DNA from: Rubrivivax sp.
GTDB lineage: Bacteria > Pseudomonadota > Gammaproteobacteria > Burkholderiales > Burkholderiaceae_C
Assembly: GCA_027491255.1 (NCBI GenBank)
Contig: JAIXWM010000178.1
Coordinates: forward strand, 62,001-126,000
DNA: 64,000 bases
Reading direction: 5' to 3'
The stretch's first letter is position 1. Each line of letters begins with the position of its first letter. Below are positions 53,758 to 62,922 of this stretch, one piece after another. A program made the translations under genes and the position numbers. The notes below the pieces were generated by a model. It did no database searches. It saw only the letters and a program-made list of their open reading frames with translations, and was not told where the DNA came from.

Positions 53758-55377
53758 ATGCCCCGAGCGTCATCCGCGGCCCGTGCCGGGCGCCCGTCCA
53801 CGACCGCCGATCCTGCTGCGGCGTCGGTCATCACGCCGAAGGCGCGCACCCCGCGGACCGCTGCCGACTACCTGAAGAAGATCCTGACCGCGCGCGTCTA
53901 CGACGTGGCGGTGGAGTCGCCCCTGGAGCTGGCCCGTCACCTCGCGCGGCGTCTGGGCAACGAGGTGCTGCTCAAGCGCGAGGACCAGCAGCCGGTGTTC
54001 AGCTTCAAGCTGCGTGGCGCCTACAACAAGATGGCACACCTGAGCGAGCAGGACCGCGCGCGCGGCGTGATCTGCGCCTCGGCCGGCAACCACGCGCAGG
54101 GCGTGGCGCTGTCGGCGCGGCGCATGGGCTGCCGGGCCGTGATCGTGATGCCGGTGACGACGCCGCGCGTCAAGATCGACGCCGTGCAGGCGCTCGGCGG
54201 CGAGGTGGTGCTGCACGGCGACAGCTACTCCGACGCCTACGCGCATGCGCTCGAGCTGCAGGGCGCGCAGGGGCTGACCTTCGTCCACCCCTTCGACGAC
54301 CCTGACGTCATCGCCGGCCAGGGCACGGTGGCGATGGAGATCCTGCGCCAGCACCAGGGGCCGATCGACGCGGTCTTCGTGGCCATCGGCGGCGGCGGGC
54401 TGATCTCGGGGATTGCCGCCTATGTCAAGGCGGTGCGGCCGGAGATCAAGGTCATCGGCGTGCAGACGGTCGACTCCGACGCGATGCTGCAGTCGGTGCG
54501 GCGCGGCCGGCGCGTGCAGCTGCAGGACGTCGGCCTGTTCTCCGACGGCACCGCGGTCAAGCAGGTCGGCGCCGAGACCTTCCGGCTGACGCGCGCGCTG
54601 GTGGACGACTACGTGCTCGTCGACACCGACGAGGTCTGCGCCGCGATCAAGGACGTCTTCCAGGACACGCGCAGCATCCTCGAGCCGGCGGGCGCGCTCG
54701 GCGTGGCGGCGATCAAGCAGTACGTGGCCACGCACAAGTGCAAGGGTCGCACCTTCGTGGCCATCACCTGCGGTGCGAACATGAACTTCGACCGCCTGCG
54801 CTTCGTGGCCGAGCGCGCCGAATTCGGTGAGCAGCGCGAGGCGCTGTTCGCAGTCACCATCCCCGAGGAGCGCGGCTCCTTCCGCCGCTTCATCGAGCTC
54901 ATCGGCTCCACCGGCAGCCGTCAGGTCACCGAGTTCAACTACCGCATCGCCGACGAGCGCACCGCGCAGGTCTTCGTCGGCCTGACGATCGCCCGGCGCG
55001 GCGAGGCCCAGCGCATCGCGCGCGCCTTCCAGCGCCAGGGCTTCGCGACCGTGGACCTGACCGACGACGACCTGGCCAAGGAGCACGTGCGCCACATGGT
55101 TGGCGGCCGCAGCGAGCTCGCGCGCGATGAGCGGCTGTTCCACTTCACCTTCCCCGAGCGGCCGGGGGCGCTGCTGCGCTTCCTGTCGTCGATGAACCCG
55201 GGCTGGAACATCAGCCTCTTCCACTACCGCAATCAGGGCGCGGACTACGGTCGCATCCTCGTGGGCATCCAGGTGCCGACGGAAGACGCGCAGGCTTTCG
55301 ACGACTTCCTGCGCACGCTGGCCTACCCGTACACCGAGGCGACCGACAGCGCCGTCTACCGCTTGTTCCTGCGCTGA
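53758..55377 (+). CDS. ilvA: threonine ammonia-lyase, biosynthetic
   Basis: 539 residues. The PLP domain has Lys84 in VFSFKLRGAYNKM, ASAGNHAQGVALSARRMG and the phosphate-binding AIGGGGLISGIAAYVKAV. Two ACT-like regulatory domains lie near 365-440 and 460-535, for isoleucine/valine control. It deaminates threonine to 2-oxobutanoate, the first step to isoleucine. The first about 33 residues are Ala/Thr/Pro-rich and variable. There is no good ribosome site before the ATG. The upstream terminator implies conditional transcription. Confidence 0.95.
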   Translation: MPRASSAARAGRPSTTADPAAASVITPKARTPRTAADYLKKILTARVYDVAVESPLELARHLARRLGNEVLLKREDQQPVFSFKLRGAYNKMAHLSEQDRARGVICASAGNHAQGVALSARRMGCRAVIVMPVTTPRVKIDAVQALGGEVVLHGDSYSDAYAHALELQGAQGLTFVHPFDDPDVIAGQGTVAMEILRQHQGPIDAVFVAIGGGGLISGIAAYVKAVRPEIKVIGVQTVDSDAMLQSVRRGRRVQLQDVGLFSDGTAVKQVGAETFRLTRALVDDYVLVDTDEVCAAIKDVFQDTRSILEPAGALGVAAIKQYVATHKCKGRTFVAITCGANMNFDRLRFVAERAEFGEQREALFAVTIPEERGSFRRFIELIGSTGSRQVTEFNYRIADERTAQVFVGLTIARRGEAQRIARAFQRQGFATVDLTDDDLAKEHVRHMVGGRSELARDERLFHFTFPERPGALLRFLSSMNPGWNISLFHYRNQGADYGRILVGIQVPTEDAQAFDDFLRTLAYPYTEATDSAVYRLFLR

Positions 55378-55398
55378 GCGCCCCGCCTGGATCCAGGC

Positions 55399-57471
55399 TC
55401 AGCGCAGCCAGTCCAGCGCGATCCGCTGCTGGAGTTGGCGCGCCACCCGCAGCGCCTCCTTCAGCAGGCGCCGGTCGATGTCGTCGAGCGTGCGCAGATC
55501 GAGCCGGTTCGGGTTCTCGGCCGCGGGCGCCTGGACCTGTGCGCGCAGGCGCAGCATCTGCAGCGCCTCGAACGCGCCGGCCCAGGTCTGGCGTTCGCGC
55601 TCGGCAGCCCCGAGCGCGGTGCCTGCCTGCAGCAGACGGTCGCGGGTCGTCGTCGCGTCGATGCCGTGCGCGAGCGCGAAAAAGCGGCCCGCGCCGACGA
55701 AGACGAAGCTGCCGCGCAGCTTCAGGTCGACCCACTCCTGAGCGGCGTCACCCGCTTCGGCGGCCACGCCGCCGTGCCAGTTCAGTGCCGGGCGCAGGCG
55801 CATCAGGCTCTCGGCGAGCAGGCGCAGGAAGCGCGTGTGCCGGGGCGCTTCGTCGACGACCAGCGCGCGCAAGGGCGCTGCCAGCGTGGCGTTGCCGGCC
55901 AGGGGGCGCAGGTCGAAGCAGGTGCTGGCGGCCAGGAGGTCCTCGGGCTCGCACCGGGTCATCCAAAGACGCATGTGCCCGGCCCATTCGCCCTGGCGCA
56001 GGCAGCATCGCGGCTGGCCCGCCATGACCCCACCCTTGCACAGCGGGTAGCCGCAGGCGTCGAGGACGTCGTTGGCGTGGCGGGCCATGGCCATCCAGCG
56101 CGCGTGCTCGGCGTCGTCGACGGCGTCGTCGAGCACGAGCCCGTTGTCCTGGTCGGTGGCGATGGTCTGCTCGCCGCGGCCTTCGGCACCGAAGGCGACC
56201 CAGCAGGCGCGCGCCAAGTCCAGACCGTGATCCGCCGCCAGCAGCGTGACCAGGCGTTGCGTGAGCAGATCGTTCAGGTGGCTGACGAGCGGAACCAGCG
56301 TGCGCGCGGCCACGCCTTGCGCGAGCAGTTGGCGCGCCCAGGCGCGCACCTCGGGCGCGAGTGTGCGCAAGGAGGCCACGTCGCCCGCGGAGCGCAGCCC
56401 GGCACCGATCTGGCGCAGCGAGCGGCGCTGGAGCGAGAACAGGTCGTGCTCGCTGACGATGCTGACGACGCGTCCGTTCTCGGTCAGGGGCAGGTGGCGG
56501 ATGTCGGCGCGCGACATCAGCAGCATGGCCTCCTGCACGCTTTGGCCGATGTCGAGCGTGAGCACGGGCTCGGTCATCAGCGCCTTCACAGGGGTGTGGC
56601 GGATGTCCGGCGGCGGCTCGCGCAACGCGATCTTCGGCAGCAGGTCGCCACGCGTCAGGATGCCGACGGCGACCCCTTGTGCGTCCAGCGCCAGCACCGA
56701 GCCCACGCGGCGCTGGTGCATCAGCGACAGCGCCTCGTGCAGCAGGGTGCCGGGCGCCACCGCCACCGGCGCGCGCCGTGGCAGGGCCGACAGCGGGCTC
56801 TCGAAGGGTTGCTGCTCGAGCACCTGGCCCGCGCCCGCCCAAGTTGTCTGCGCCACCGACAGCGCGAGCAGGTGCTGCAGACGCCGGTTCATGAAATCGG
56901 CGAGCACGGCGTCGGTGGCGGCGACGCGCCGCACGGTGTCGGCGTCGAATTCCAGTGCCCGCAGCGGCTGGGAGGCCCGGTAGACGGACGTGACGGGACG
57001 GCGTGCGAGCACGGCGGCAGCCGGGAACATCTCGCCGGCCTCGAGCAGGAAGCCGCCATCGCGCGCGCCGGCAGGCAGGCCGCTGACCGCGCCGTCCTCG
57101 ATCCACCACAGGCGCGCCGCCACCCCGTTGCCGGGACCGAAGATGGTCTGGCCGGCAGCGATGTCGACCGGGCAGGCGGCGTCGAGCAGGGCGTCGACCG
57201 AAGCCGGCGCCATCTGGCCGAAGGGGGCATGCCGGCACAGGCGGGCGCGCCATTCGGCCCGGCGATCGGACGCCCCCGGCGCAGGGGCCACACCCATGGT
57301 GCCCCCCGAGGGCGGCAAGGAACCGCCGGCCGGCTCCGCCGGTGCTTGCGTTTCCTCGGTGCTGCCTGTAGGCGCAGGTGAGAGCACAGGTGAGGGCGCA
57401 GGTGAGGGCGCAGGTGAGGGCGCAGGTGAGGGCGGGGATGGCGGGCAGGGCGCGCCGAGGAAGCGGGCCAT
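55399..57471 (-). CDS. cNMP-binding / CBS / DUF294 nucleotidyltransferase protein
   Basis: 690 residues. A Pro/Ser/Ala repeat N-terminus (1-60) precedes a cyclic-nucleotide-binding-like domain (about 80-190: ALLDAACPVDIAAGQTIFGPGNG). A pair of CBS domains follows (about 230-355). The DUF294 nucleotidyltransferase has VAFGAEGRGEQTIATDQDNGLV, the G-(S/A)-x-x-R-x-E...D-x-D pattern of GlnD-like enzymes, and a DUF294 C-terminal domain completes it. It is a putative signalling transferase that often works with a 3'-5' exonuclease partner, not seen here. An internal ATG at 57297 (MGVAPAPGASDRR) would remove the repeat and is a credible true start. Confidence 0.85.
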   Translation of the reverse strand: MARFLGAPCPPSPPSPAPSPAPSPAPSPVLSPAPTGSTEETQAPAEPAGGSLPPSGGTMGVAPAPGASDRRAEWRARLCRHAPFGQMAPASVDALLDAACPVDIAAGQTIFGPGNGVAARLWWIEDGAVSGLPAGARDGGFLLEAGEMFPAAAVLARRPVTSVYRASQPLRALEFDADTVRRVAATDAVLADFMNRRLQHLLALSVAQTTWAGAGQVLEQQPFESPLSALPRRAPVAVAPGTLLHEALSLMHQRRVGSVLALDAQGVAVGILTRGDLLPKIALREPPPDIRHTPVKALMTEPVLTLDIGQSVQEAMLLMSRADIRHLPLTENGRVVSIVSEHDLFSLQRRSLRQIGAGLRSAGDVASLRTLAPEVRAWARQLLAQGVAARTLVPLVSHLNDLLTQRLVTLLAADHGLDLARACWVAFGAEGRGEQTIATDQDNGLVLDDAVDDAEHARWMAMARHANDVLDACGYPLCKGGVMAGQPRCCLRQGEWAGHMRLWMTRCEPEDLLAASTCFDLRPLAGNATLAAPLRALVVDEAPRHTRFLRLLAESLMRLRPALNWHGGVAAEAGDAAQEWVDLKLRGSFVFVGAGRFFALAHGIDATTTRDRLLQAGTALGAAERERQTWAGAFEALQMLRLRAQVQAPAAENPNRLDLRTLDDIDRRLLKEALRVARQLQQRIALDWLR
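57371..57432 (+). repeat. 12-bp tandem repeat (gcaggtgagggc)n
   Basis: About five consecutive copies of gcaggtgagggc, with two variant bases in the first ones, encode Ser-Pro-Ala-Pro units on the minus strand at the 5' end of the DUF294 gene. Because the unit is a multiple of 3, copy changes alter length without shifting frame. Confidence 0.85.
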
Positions 57472-57514
57472 CTCGGTCTGAGGTCGGGCCGGCGCAGCGA
57501 GGAGACGGCGCGTC

Positions 57515-58168
57515 TCAGCGGTTCAGCGGGCCCGGCCGGCGCAGGACACCGGGTTCCGGGTTGGGCACGCGGCCCTCGGTGGGCGTGTCCTGTTCGCTCG
57601 CCGGCACGTTGCCGGGACCGGCCCCCGCGCTGCCGGCAGGTGGCGTTGCGGCCGTGCCACCGCCTGCGGAGGTCGCAGGTCCCGGCGCGGCCGTGGCGGC
57701 GGCCGGCACGGGCACCCCGCCGCGCGCGGCCACGGGCAGCGGCGGCAGGCTGAGGGTCAGCGCCGGCGCCCCGCCCGGCGGGCCGATCGCCACCGAGCGG
57801 GCGTCGACCTGCTGCAGCACCCAGTCGCCGTCGACGACGGCGCCGACACGCAGGCTGCGCGCCGGCTTGCCGTCGATCGACAACAGTGCCAGGCTGCGCG
57901 AGGCGCCGCCGCTGTCCTGCAGCGCCGCGACGCCCAGCAGCTTGAAGCGGGCATCGGCGGGCGCGGCCGCCGTGCGGCCTGCGTCGGGCCTCGGGCCGCT
58001 GGCGCCGAGCAGGCGCGTCAGGTCCGCCGGGGCGAGTGTCGAGGCGCGGCTGGCGGCGATGCCCGCCTCGGGTGTGGGCGCGCCCGGCACGAACAGCCGC
58101 AGGCCCCAGAAGACCGCGGCGGCAGCCACCGCCGCCCAGGTGAGGAAAGCCACAACTGCAGCGGTCAT
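57515..58168 (-). CDS. gspC: type II secretion system protein C
   Basis: 217 residues. There is an N-terminal membrane helix (MTAAVVAFLTWAAVAAAAVFWGLRLF) and a homology-region-like segment (DARFKLLGVAALQDSGGASRSLALLSIDGKPARSLRVGAVVDGDWVLQQVDARSVAIG). The Pro/Ala-rich tail has no PDZ or coiled coil. GspC links the inner-membrane platform to the GspD secretin. It is transcribed away from gspG. CATAAT lies 6 nt before the ATG, suggesting a leaderless mRNA. Confidence 0.8.
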   Translation of the reverse strand: MTAAVVAFLTWAAVAAAAVFWGLRLFVPGAPTPEAGIAASRASTLAPADLTRLLGASGPRPDAGRTAAAPADARFKLLGVAALQDSGGASRSLALLSIDGKPARSLRVGAVVDGDWVLQQVDARSVAIGPPGGAPALTLSLPPLPVAARGGVPVPAAATAAPGPATSAGGGTAATPPAGSAGAGPGNVPASEQDTPTEGRVPNPEPGVLRRPGPLNR

Positions 58169-58325
58169 CGGGCGATTATGATGGTCCGGGCGGGGCTTTC
58201 GCCATCCCCAGGTGATGGCCGCGGCGTCAGCGCCACGCGGTCGGTTGCGTCCGGCCCGGTGACTTTCCAGCCGCGCGGACCACGGCCCCTCGCCGCCCGC
58301 CCTTGCCTCGACGTCGGAGCCTGCC

Positions 58326-58793
58326 TTGAACCGCTGCAACCCTGCCCGCCCGCTTCGCCGCCGCCCGCAGCGGCCGGTCGCCCGCGCCGCGCGCGGCTTC
58401 ACGCTGATCGAGATCATGGTCGTGCTCGTGATCATCGGCGTGCTTGCCGCCCTGATCGCCCCCAACGTGCTGGACCGCGCCGCCGATGCCCGCGTGACAG
58501 CCGCGCGCACCGACGTGAACAACCTCGTGCAGGCGCTCAAGCTCTACAAGCTGGACAACCAGCGCTACCCGTCCGCCGATCAGGGCCTGGAGGCGCTGGT
58601 GCGGCGCCCCGAGGCGGGCGCGCCGGCGCCGAACTGGAAGCCCTACCTGGACAAGCTGCCGGCCGACCCCTGGGGCCGGCCCTACCAGTACCTGAACCCG
58701 GGCCTGAAGGGCGAGATCGATGTCTTCAGCTTCGGTGCCGACGGGCAGCCCGGCGGCGAAGGCCGCGATGCCGACGTCGGTTCCTGGCAGTAG
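58326..58793 (+). CDS. gspG: type II secretion major pseudopilin G
   Basis: 155 residues. A basic leader is cut by the prepilin peptidase at Gly before Phe in RGFTLIEIMVVLVIIGVLAALIAPN, with Glu5 present. The C-terminal globular domain has DNQRYPSADQGLEALVRRP, LPADPWGRPYQYLNPG and SFGADGQPGGEG, the Ca-binding loop. It forms the main pseudopilus shaft. The start is TTG 58326, as no ATG or GTG fits. Confidence 0.95.
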   Translation: MNRCNPARPLRRRPQRPVARAARGFTLIEIMVVLVIIGVLAALIAPNVLDRAADARVTAARTDVNNLVQALKLYKLDNQRYPSADQGLEALVRRPEAGAPAPNWKPYLDKLPADPWGRPYQYLNPGLKGEIDVFSFGADGQPGGEGRDADVGSWQ

Positions 58794-59298
58794 CCGGCCG
58801 GGCGCCGGGCACGCGCCCCGCGGCGCCGGCGCGGGCTTCACGCTCGTGGAGTTGCTGGTCGTCGTCGCCATCGTGGCCATCGCGTCGGCGGCGGTCTCGC
58901 TCGCGCTGCGGGACCCTGACGCGCGGGTGCTGGAGCGCGAGGCCGCGCGTCTGGCCATGCTGCTGGACACCGCGCGCGCCGAGGCCCGCGCGGCCGGGCT
59001 GGCGGTGGTCTGGGTGCCGTCATCGACGCTGGAGTCCGCCGCGGCTCAGCCGGCGCAGGGCGATGACTTCCGTTTCGTCGGCCTGCCCGCGCGCCTGGAC
59101 CTGCCGCGGCGCTGGCTCGAGCCGGGCACGCAGGCCCAGGTGCTCGGCGCGAGCGAGATCCGGCTCGGGCCCGAGCCGTTGATCGGCGCGCAGCGCATCG
59201 CGCTGTCGCACGGCCGGCAGCGCCTGGTGCTGGCCACCGACGGTCTGGAGCCCTTTTCCGTGGCGACCACGGACGCCGCGGCGCAGGCGGTGCGATGA
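58768..59298 (+). CDS. gspH: type II secretion minor pseudopilin H
   Basis: 176 residues from ATG 58768, 26 nt inside the end of gspG. Prepilin motif GAGFTLVELLVVVAIVAIASAAVSLAL has Glu5. The globular part (AAGLAVVWVPSS...DDFRFVGLPARLDLPRRWLEPGTQ) fits the GspH beta domain. Its stop overlaps gspI (ATGA). Confidence 0.88.
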   Translation: MPTSVPGSSRPGAGHAPRGAGAGFTLVELLVVVAIVAIASAAVSLALRDPDARVLEREAARLAMLLDTARAEARAAGLAVVWVPSSTLESAAAQPAQGDDFRFVGLPARLDLPRRWLEPGTQAQVLGASEIRLGPEPLIGAQRIALSHGRQRLVLATDGLEPFSVATTDAAAQAVR

Positions 59299-59711
59299 GG
59301 CGGCCGGCCGCGCCCCGGGCACGCTTGGCGACCGGGCCTCGGGGCGCGGGCCGCGCGCGTTGGCGTGGTTTCACGCTCGTCGAGGTGCTCGTGGCGCTGG
59401 CCGTGGTCGCGGTGACGCTGGGCGCGGGCCTGCGGGCGGCCGCTGCCGTGACCGACGGCGCCCGGCGCCTGGCCGAGGTGACGGCCGCGCAGTGGTGCGC
59501 CGACAACCAGATCGCCGAGATGCGCCTGGCGGGCGAGTTCCCTGGCGTGGGCGACGCCGACTTCCGCTGCCAGCAGCTCGGGCGCTCCTACGCCGGCAGC
59601 TTGCGCACCCGCCCGACACCGAACCCGAACTTCCGCCGTGTCGACGCCACGGTCAGGGACGACAACGGTCGCACGCTCGTCACGTTGACGGCCATCCTGG
59701 GGCGGCCTTGA
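59295..59711 (+). CDS. gspI: type II secretion minor pseudopilin I
   Basis: 138 residues. RWRGFTLVEVLVALAVVAVTLGAG is the cleavage site and helix, with Glu5. AAQWCADNQIAEMRLAGEFPGVG is the typical GspI motif. It is part of the I-J-K pseudopilus tip. Confidence 0.92.
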   Translation: MRRPAAPRARLATGPRGAGRARWRGFTLVEVLVALAVVAVTLGAGLRAAAAVTDGARRLAEVTAAQWCADNQIAEMRLAGEFPGVGDADFRCQQLGRSYAGSLRTRPTPNPNFRRVDATVRDDNGRTLVTLTAILGRP

Positions 59712-59743
59712 GGCGCGGCGCCGGGCCCGGGGTGGCGTGTGGG

Positions 59744-60394
59744 ATGCGCTCGTTGCGCGCGGTGCGCGCCGGGCGCGCCGGGCGTGACGGGCGTCGCGTC
59801 GGCGCGCGCGGTTTCACGCTCGTGGAGGTCCTGGTGGCGCTGGCGGTGATGGCGCTGCTGGCGTCACTGGCATGGCAGGGGGTCGACGTGATGTCGCGCT
59901 CGCGTGCGGCGGGTGAGGAGGCCGTGCAGCGGGCGTTGCGCCTGTCCACCGCCGTGGCGCAGTGGGAGCAGGACCTGCAGGCCGTGCTGCCCACGGGGCG
60001 CGTGCCGGCGTTCGGCTTCGACGGCGCGACGCTGCGCCTGACGCGCGAGACCCCGCAGGGGGTGCAGGTCGTGGCCTGGAGCTGGCGCGGCGGCGCCTGG
60101 ACGCGCTGGACCGCGCCCGCGGCCACGCGCGACGACGAACTGCGCGCGGCCTGGCGGCTCAGCCAGGAGCTGATCGGCGGCGAGCCGGGCACGGTGCGCC
60201 TGCTCGACGGCGTGGGCGGCGTGCGTCTGGCCTGTCATCGCGGCGGCTGGAGCAATTGCCAGTCCTCGGGGGACCGCTCCGGCATCTCTGCGTCCGATGC
60301 GCAGGACGAGAAGCTGCCGCGCGCGGTGCGGATGGCGATGGAACTGCGGCAGGGCGAGCTCGTGCGCGTCGCCTGGCTGCCGCCCCAGCCATGA
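59744..60394 (+). CDS. gspJ: type II secretion minor pseudopilin J
   Basis: 216 residues from ATG 59744. VGARGFTLVEVLVALAVMALLASLAWQGVDVM has Glu5. WEQDLQAVLPTG and LSQELIGGEPGTVRLLDGV follow. An in-frame TTG at 59708 overlaps the gspI stop and is an alternative start. Its stop overlaps gspK (ATGA). Confidence 0.9.
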   Translation: MRSLRAVRAGRAGRDGRRVGARGFTLVEVLVALAVMALLASLAWQGVDVMSRSRAAGEEAVQRALRLSTAVAQWEQDLQAVLPTGRVPAFGFDGATLRLTRETPQGVQVVAWSWRGGAWTRWTAPAATRDDELRAAWRLSQELIGGEPGTVRLLDGVGGVRLACHRGGWSNCQSSGDRSGISASDAQDEKLPRAVRMAMELRQGELVRVAWLPPQP

Positions 60395-61368
60395 GAGCGC
60401 CCGGCCGGCCGCCAAGGCAGACCCGTGCGCGGGCGCGGCGCCACCGCGGTGCGGCCTTGCTGCTGGCGCTGCTGCTGGTCGCGCTCGTGGCCACCCTGGC
60501 GTCGGGCATGGTCTGGCAGCAGTGGCGCGCGGTGCAGGTGGAGGCGGCCGAGCGCGCGCGGGCCCAGGCGGCCTGGATCCTGGACGGCGCGGCCGAGTGG
60601 GCGCGCCTGATCATGCGCGAGGACGGGCGCACGAGCACCATCGACCACGGCGCCGAGCCCTGGGCGACCCCGCTGGCCGAGGCCCGGCTGTCGACCTTCC
60701 TCGCTGCGGAGCGCGACAGCGGCGCCGACAGCGATTTCGACGCCTTCCTGTCCGGCACCATCCGGGACGCGCAGGCGCGCTACAACCTGCGCAACCTCGT
60801 GGACCCGACCGCGGGCCGGGTGAAGGCGGACGAGCTGCGTGCGCTCGAGCGGCTGTGCGCCGCCCTCGGCGTGGGTGCCGATGTGCCGGCCCGCGTGGCA
60901 GCGGCGCTGGCGCAGGCCTGGGGCCCTGCAGCCCAGGGTGCGCCCGACCGTCCGCTGCCCGTGACCCGCTTCGAGCATCTGGCGTGGCTGGGGTTGGAGC
61001 CCGCCGTCGTCGAGGCGCTGCGGCCGCATGTCGACGTGCTGCCGCGGCCGGCGCCGCTGAATCTGAACACCGCCAGCCGTGAGGCGATCGCGGCGGTGCT
61101 CGACATCGACGCCGGCACGGCGGAACGTCTGGTGCAGCGGCGCCAGCGCCGTGCCTTCGAATCCCCGGCCCAGGTGCGCGAGGAACTGCCCGACGGCTTC
61201 GAACTGCCCGAGGCGCGCGTGGCGCTGGCCAGCAGCCATTTCGTCGTCGTCGGCCAGCTGCGCCTGGAAGAACGGGTGCTCGAGCATTCGGTCTGGCTGT
61301 ACCGCAATGAAGGCCGCGTGGTGGTCGAAGGTCAACGGCGCCAGGCGGCCCTGGCCGCGCCGCCCTGA
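60391..61368 (+). CDS. gspK: type II secretion minor pseudopilin K
   Basis: 325 residues. The N-terminus RHRGAALLLALLLVALVATLASGMVWQQW lacks the Glu at position 5, as is normal for GspK, the tip subunit. DFDAFLSGTIRDAQARYNLRNLVD and a helix-hairpin-helix-like PAPLNLNTASREAIAAVLDIDAGTAERLVQRR segment are diagnostic. Confidence 0.92.
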   Translation: MRAPGRPPRQTRARARRHRGAALLLALLLVALVATLASGMVWQQWRAVQVEAAERARAQAAWILDGAAEWARLIMREDGRTSTIDHGAEPWATPLAEARLSTFLAAERDSGADSDFDAFLSGTIRDAQARYNLRNLVDPTAGRVKADELRALERLCAALGVGADVPARVAAALAQAWGPAAQGAPDRPLPVTRFEHLAWLGLEPAVVEALRPHVDVLPRPAPLNLNTASREAIAAVLDIDAGTAERLVQRRQRRAFESPAQVREELPDGFELPEARVALASSHFVVVGQLRLEERVLEHSVWLYRNEGRVVVEGQRRQAALAAPP

Positions 61369-61592
61369 GCGCTGGCGCGTCCGCGCACTGAAAGCCTGGC
61401 GGCAGCGGCGCCGCCGCCGCAGAGCCTGAGGTCCGAGCCTGCGGGATGGGCCTGTGGTCCGAGCCTGCCGCCCCGACTGCCTTGCGCATTTCTTCCCGGC
61501 GGGCCGACGGCCCGAAGCGTCCAATTCGCAACGCGCGGACTTGCGCGGCCGTGGCCACTGGACGGTGATCCAGGGCTTACAGTGCGCGGGCG

Positions 61593-62918
61593 ATGTCTGT
61601 CCTCGTTGTCCTGATTCCCGCCCCGCATTCCGTCGGCACGGGCCCGTCGCCTGCAGCCGAGCCGGGCATGCAGCCGTTTGCGGCTGCCGTCTCGACGGGC
61701 GAATGGGACTGGGTCTTGTCGGCTGACGGCGCGACGGTTTTGGCGCGGGGGCGGGGGCGCGCGGCGACGCTGCCGGCGGCCGATTCGCTGGTGCTGGTGG
61801 TCGACGCCGCCGCGCTGGCCTGGCACCGGGTCGACATGCCCCGGGTGGCCGCGCCGCGCCTGCGGGCGGCGCTGGACGGCATGCTCGAGGAGGCTTTGCT
61901 GGAGGAGCCAGTGCAGGTGCACCTGGCGGTCGAGCCCGGGGCGGCGCCGGGGCTGCCCGCCTGGGTGGCCGCGCTGCGACGCGACGGGCTCACGGCGGCG
62001 CTGGCCGCGTTGGAGGCGGCGGGCCGAGACCCCGACCGGGTGGTGCCCGCCTGGATGCCGGGGCCTATGCGCCAGGGCCACTTCAGCGCCCCGCAGCGGG
62101 CCGAGGACGCGGTCCGCCTGGCCTGGTCGGGGCCCGAAGGCGCGGTGGTGCTGCCATTGCGCGGCGCCGGCGCGCGCGCGCTCGTCGGTGGCGACCACGG
62201 CTTCGCGGCGGTGGCTGCGGCTGCATCACCGGCGGCATCGCCGGCTGCGGCGGGCGATGCGCCGCCGGTGCGCTGGAGCGCCACGCCGGCGGCCGCAGCC
62301 GCGGCCGAGCGCTGGCTCGGCGCGCCGGTGCCGCTGGTCGACGAGGCCGAATGCGCGTTGCGGGCGGCCGCCTCCGGTTGGGACCTGCGTCAGTTCGACC
62401 TGGCGCCACGGCGGCGCGGTTGGCGCCGAGCGGCAGCGTTGTGGCGCGCCTGGCGCGGGCCGGGATGGCGGCCGGTGCGTGTGGGGCTGGCCTGCCTGGT
62501 GGCGGTTCAGGTGCTCGGCGTGAACGCCTGGGCCTGGCAGCAGCAGCGCGCGATCGCCGAGCGCCTGCAGGCGCAGCAGGCCCTGTTGAAGAGCGCCCAT
62601 CCGCAGGTGCGCGCGGTGCTCGACGCGCCCTTGCAGATGCAGCGCGAGACGGCGGCACTGCGCGCGCGCGCCGGGCAGGCCGGCGAAGCCGACCTGGAGG
62701 CGGCGCTCGCGGCGGCGGCGCAGGCCTGGCCGCAGGGCGTGGCGCCGGCGCAGTCGCTGCGCTTCGAGCCGGGGCGTCTGGTGCTCGCCGTGGGCGCGTG
62801 GACCGAGGCCCAGCAACGTGATTTCCGCGAGCGCCTGCGCCCCTCGGGGTGGGCCGTCGATGCGGCGGCCGGGCGTCTGACCTTGACACGCGCGCCGGCT
62901 TCGCGCGCGGGGAGCTGA
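61593..62918 (+). CDS. gspL: type II secretion system protein L
   Basis: 441 residues. A cytoplasmic actin-like domain (LVLVVDAAALAWHRVDMPRVAAPRLRAALDGMLEEALLEEPVQVHLA) is followed by one membrane helix near 296-316 (VRVGLACLVAVQVLGVNAWAW) and a periplasmic ferredoxin-like domain. It couples the GspE ATPase to the membrane platform. It follows a 224-bp gap after gspK. TACAGT lies 9 nt before the ATG, so a separate promoter is possible. Confidence 0.88.
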   Translation: MSVLVVLIPAPHSVGTGPSPAAEPGMQPFAAAVSTGEWDWVLSADGATVLARGRGRAATLPAADSLVLVVDAAALAWHRVDMPRVAAPRLRAALDGMLEEALLEEPVQVHLAVEPGAAPGLPAWVAALRRDGLTAALAALEAAGRDPDRVVPAWMPGPMRQGHFSAPQRAEDAVRLAWSGPEGAVVLPLRGAGARALVGGDHGFAAVAAAASPAASPAAAGDAPPVRWSATPAAAAAAERWLGAPVPLVDEAECALRAAASGWDLRQFDLAPRRRGWRRAAALWRAWRGPGWRPVRVGLACLVAVQVLGVNAWAWQQQRAIAERLQAQQALLKSAHPQVRAVLDAPLQMQRETAALRARAGQAGEADLEAALAAAAQAWPQGVAPAQSLRFEPGRLVLAVGAWTEAQQRDFRERLRPSGWAVDAAAGRLTLTRAPASRAGS

Positions 62919-62922
62919 GGCC

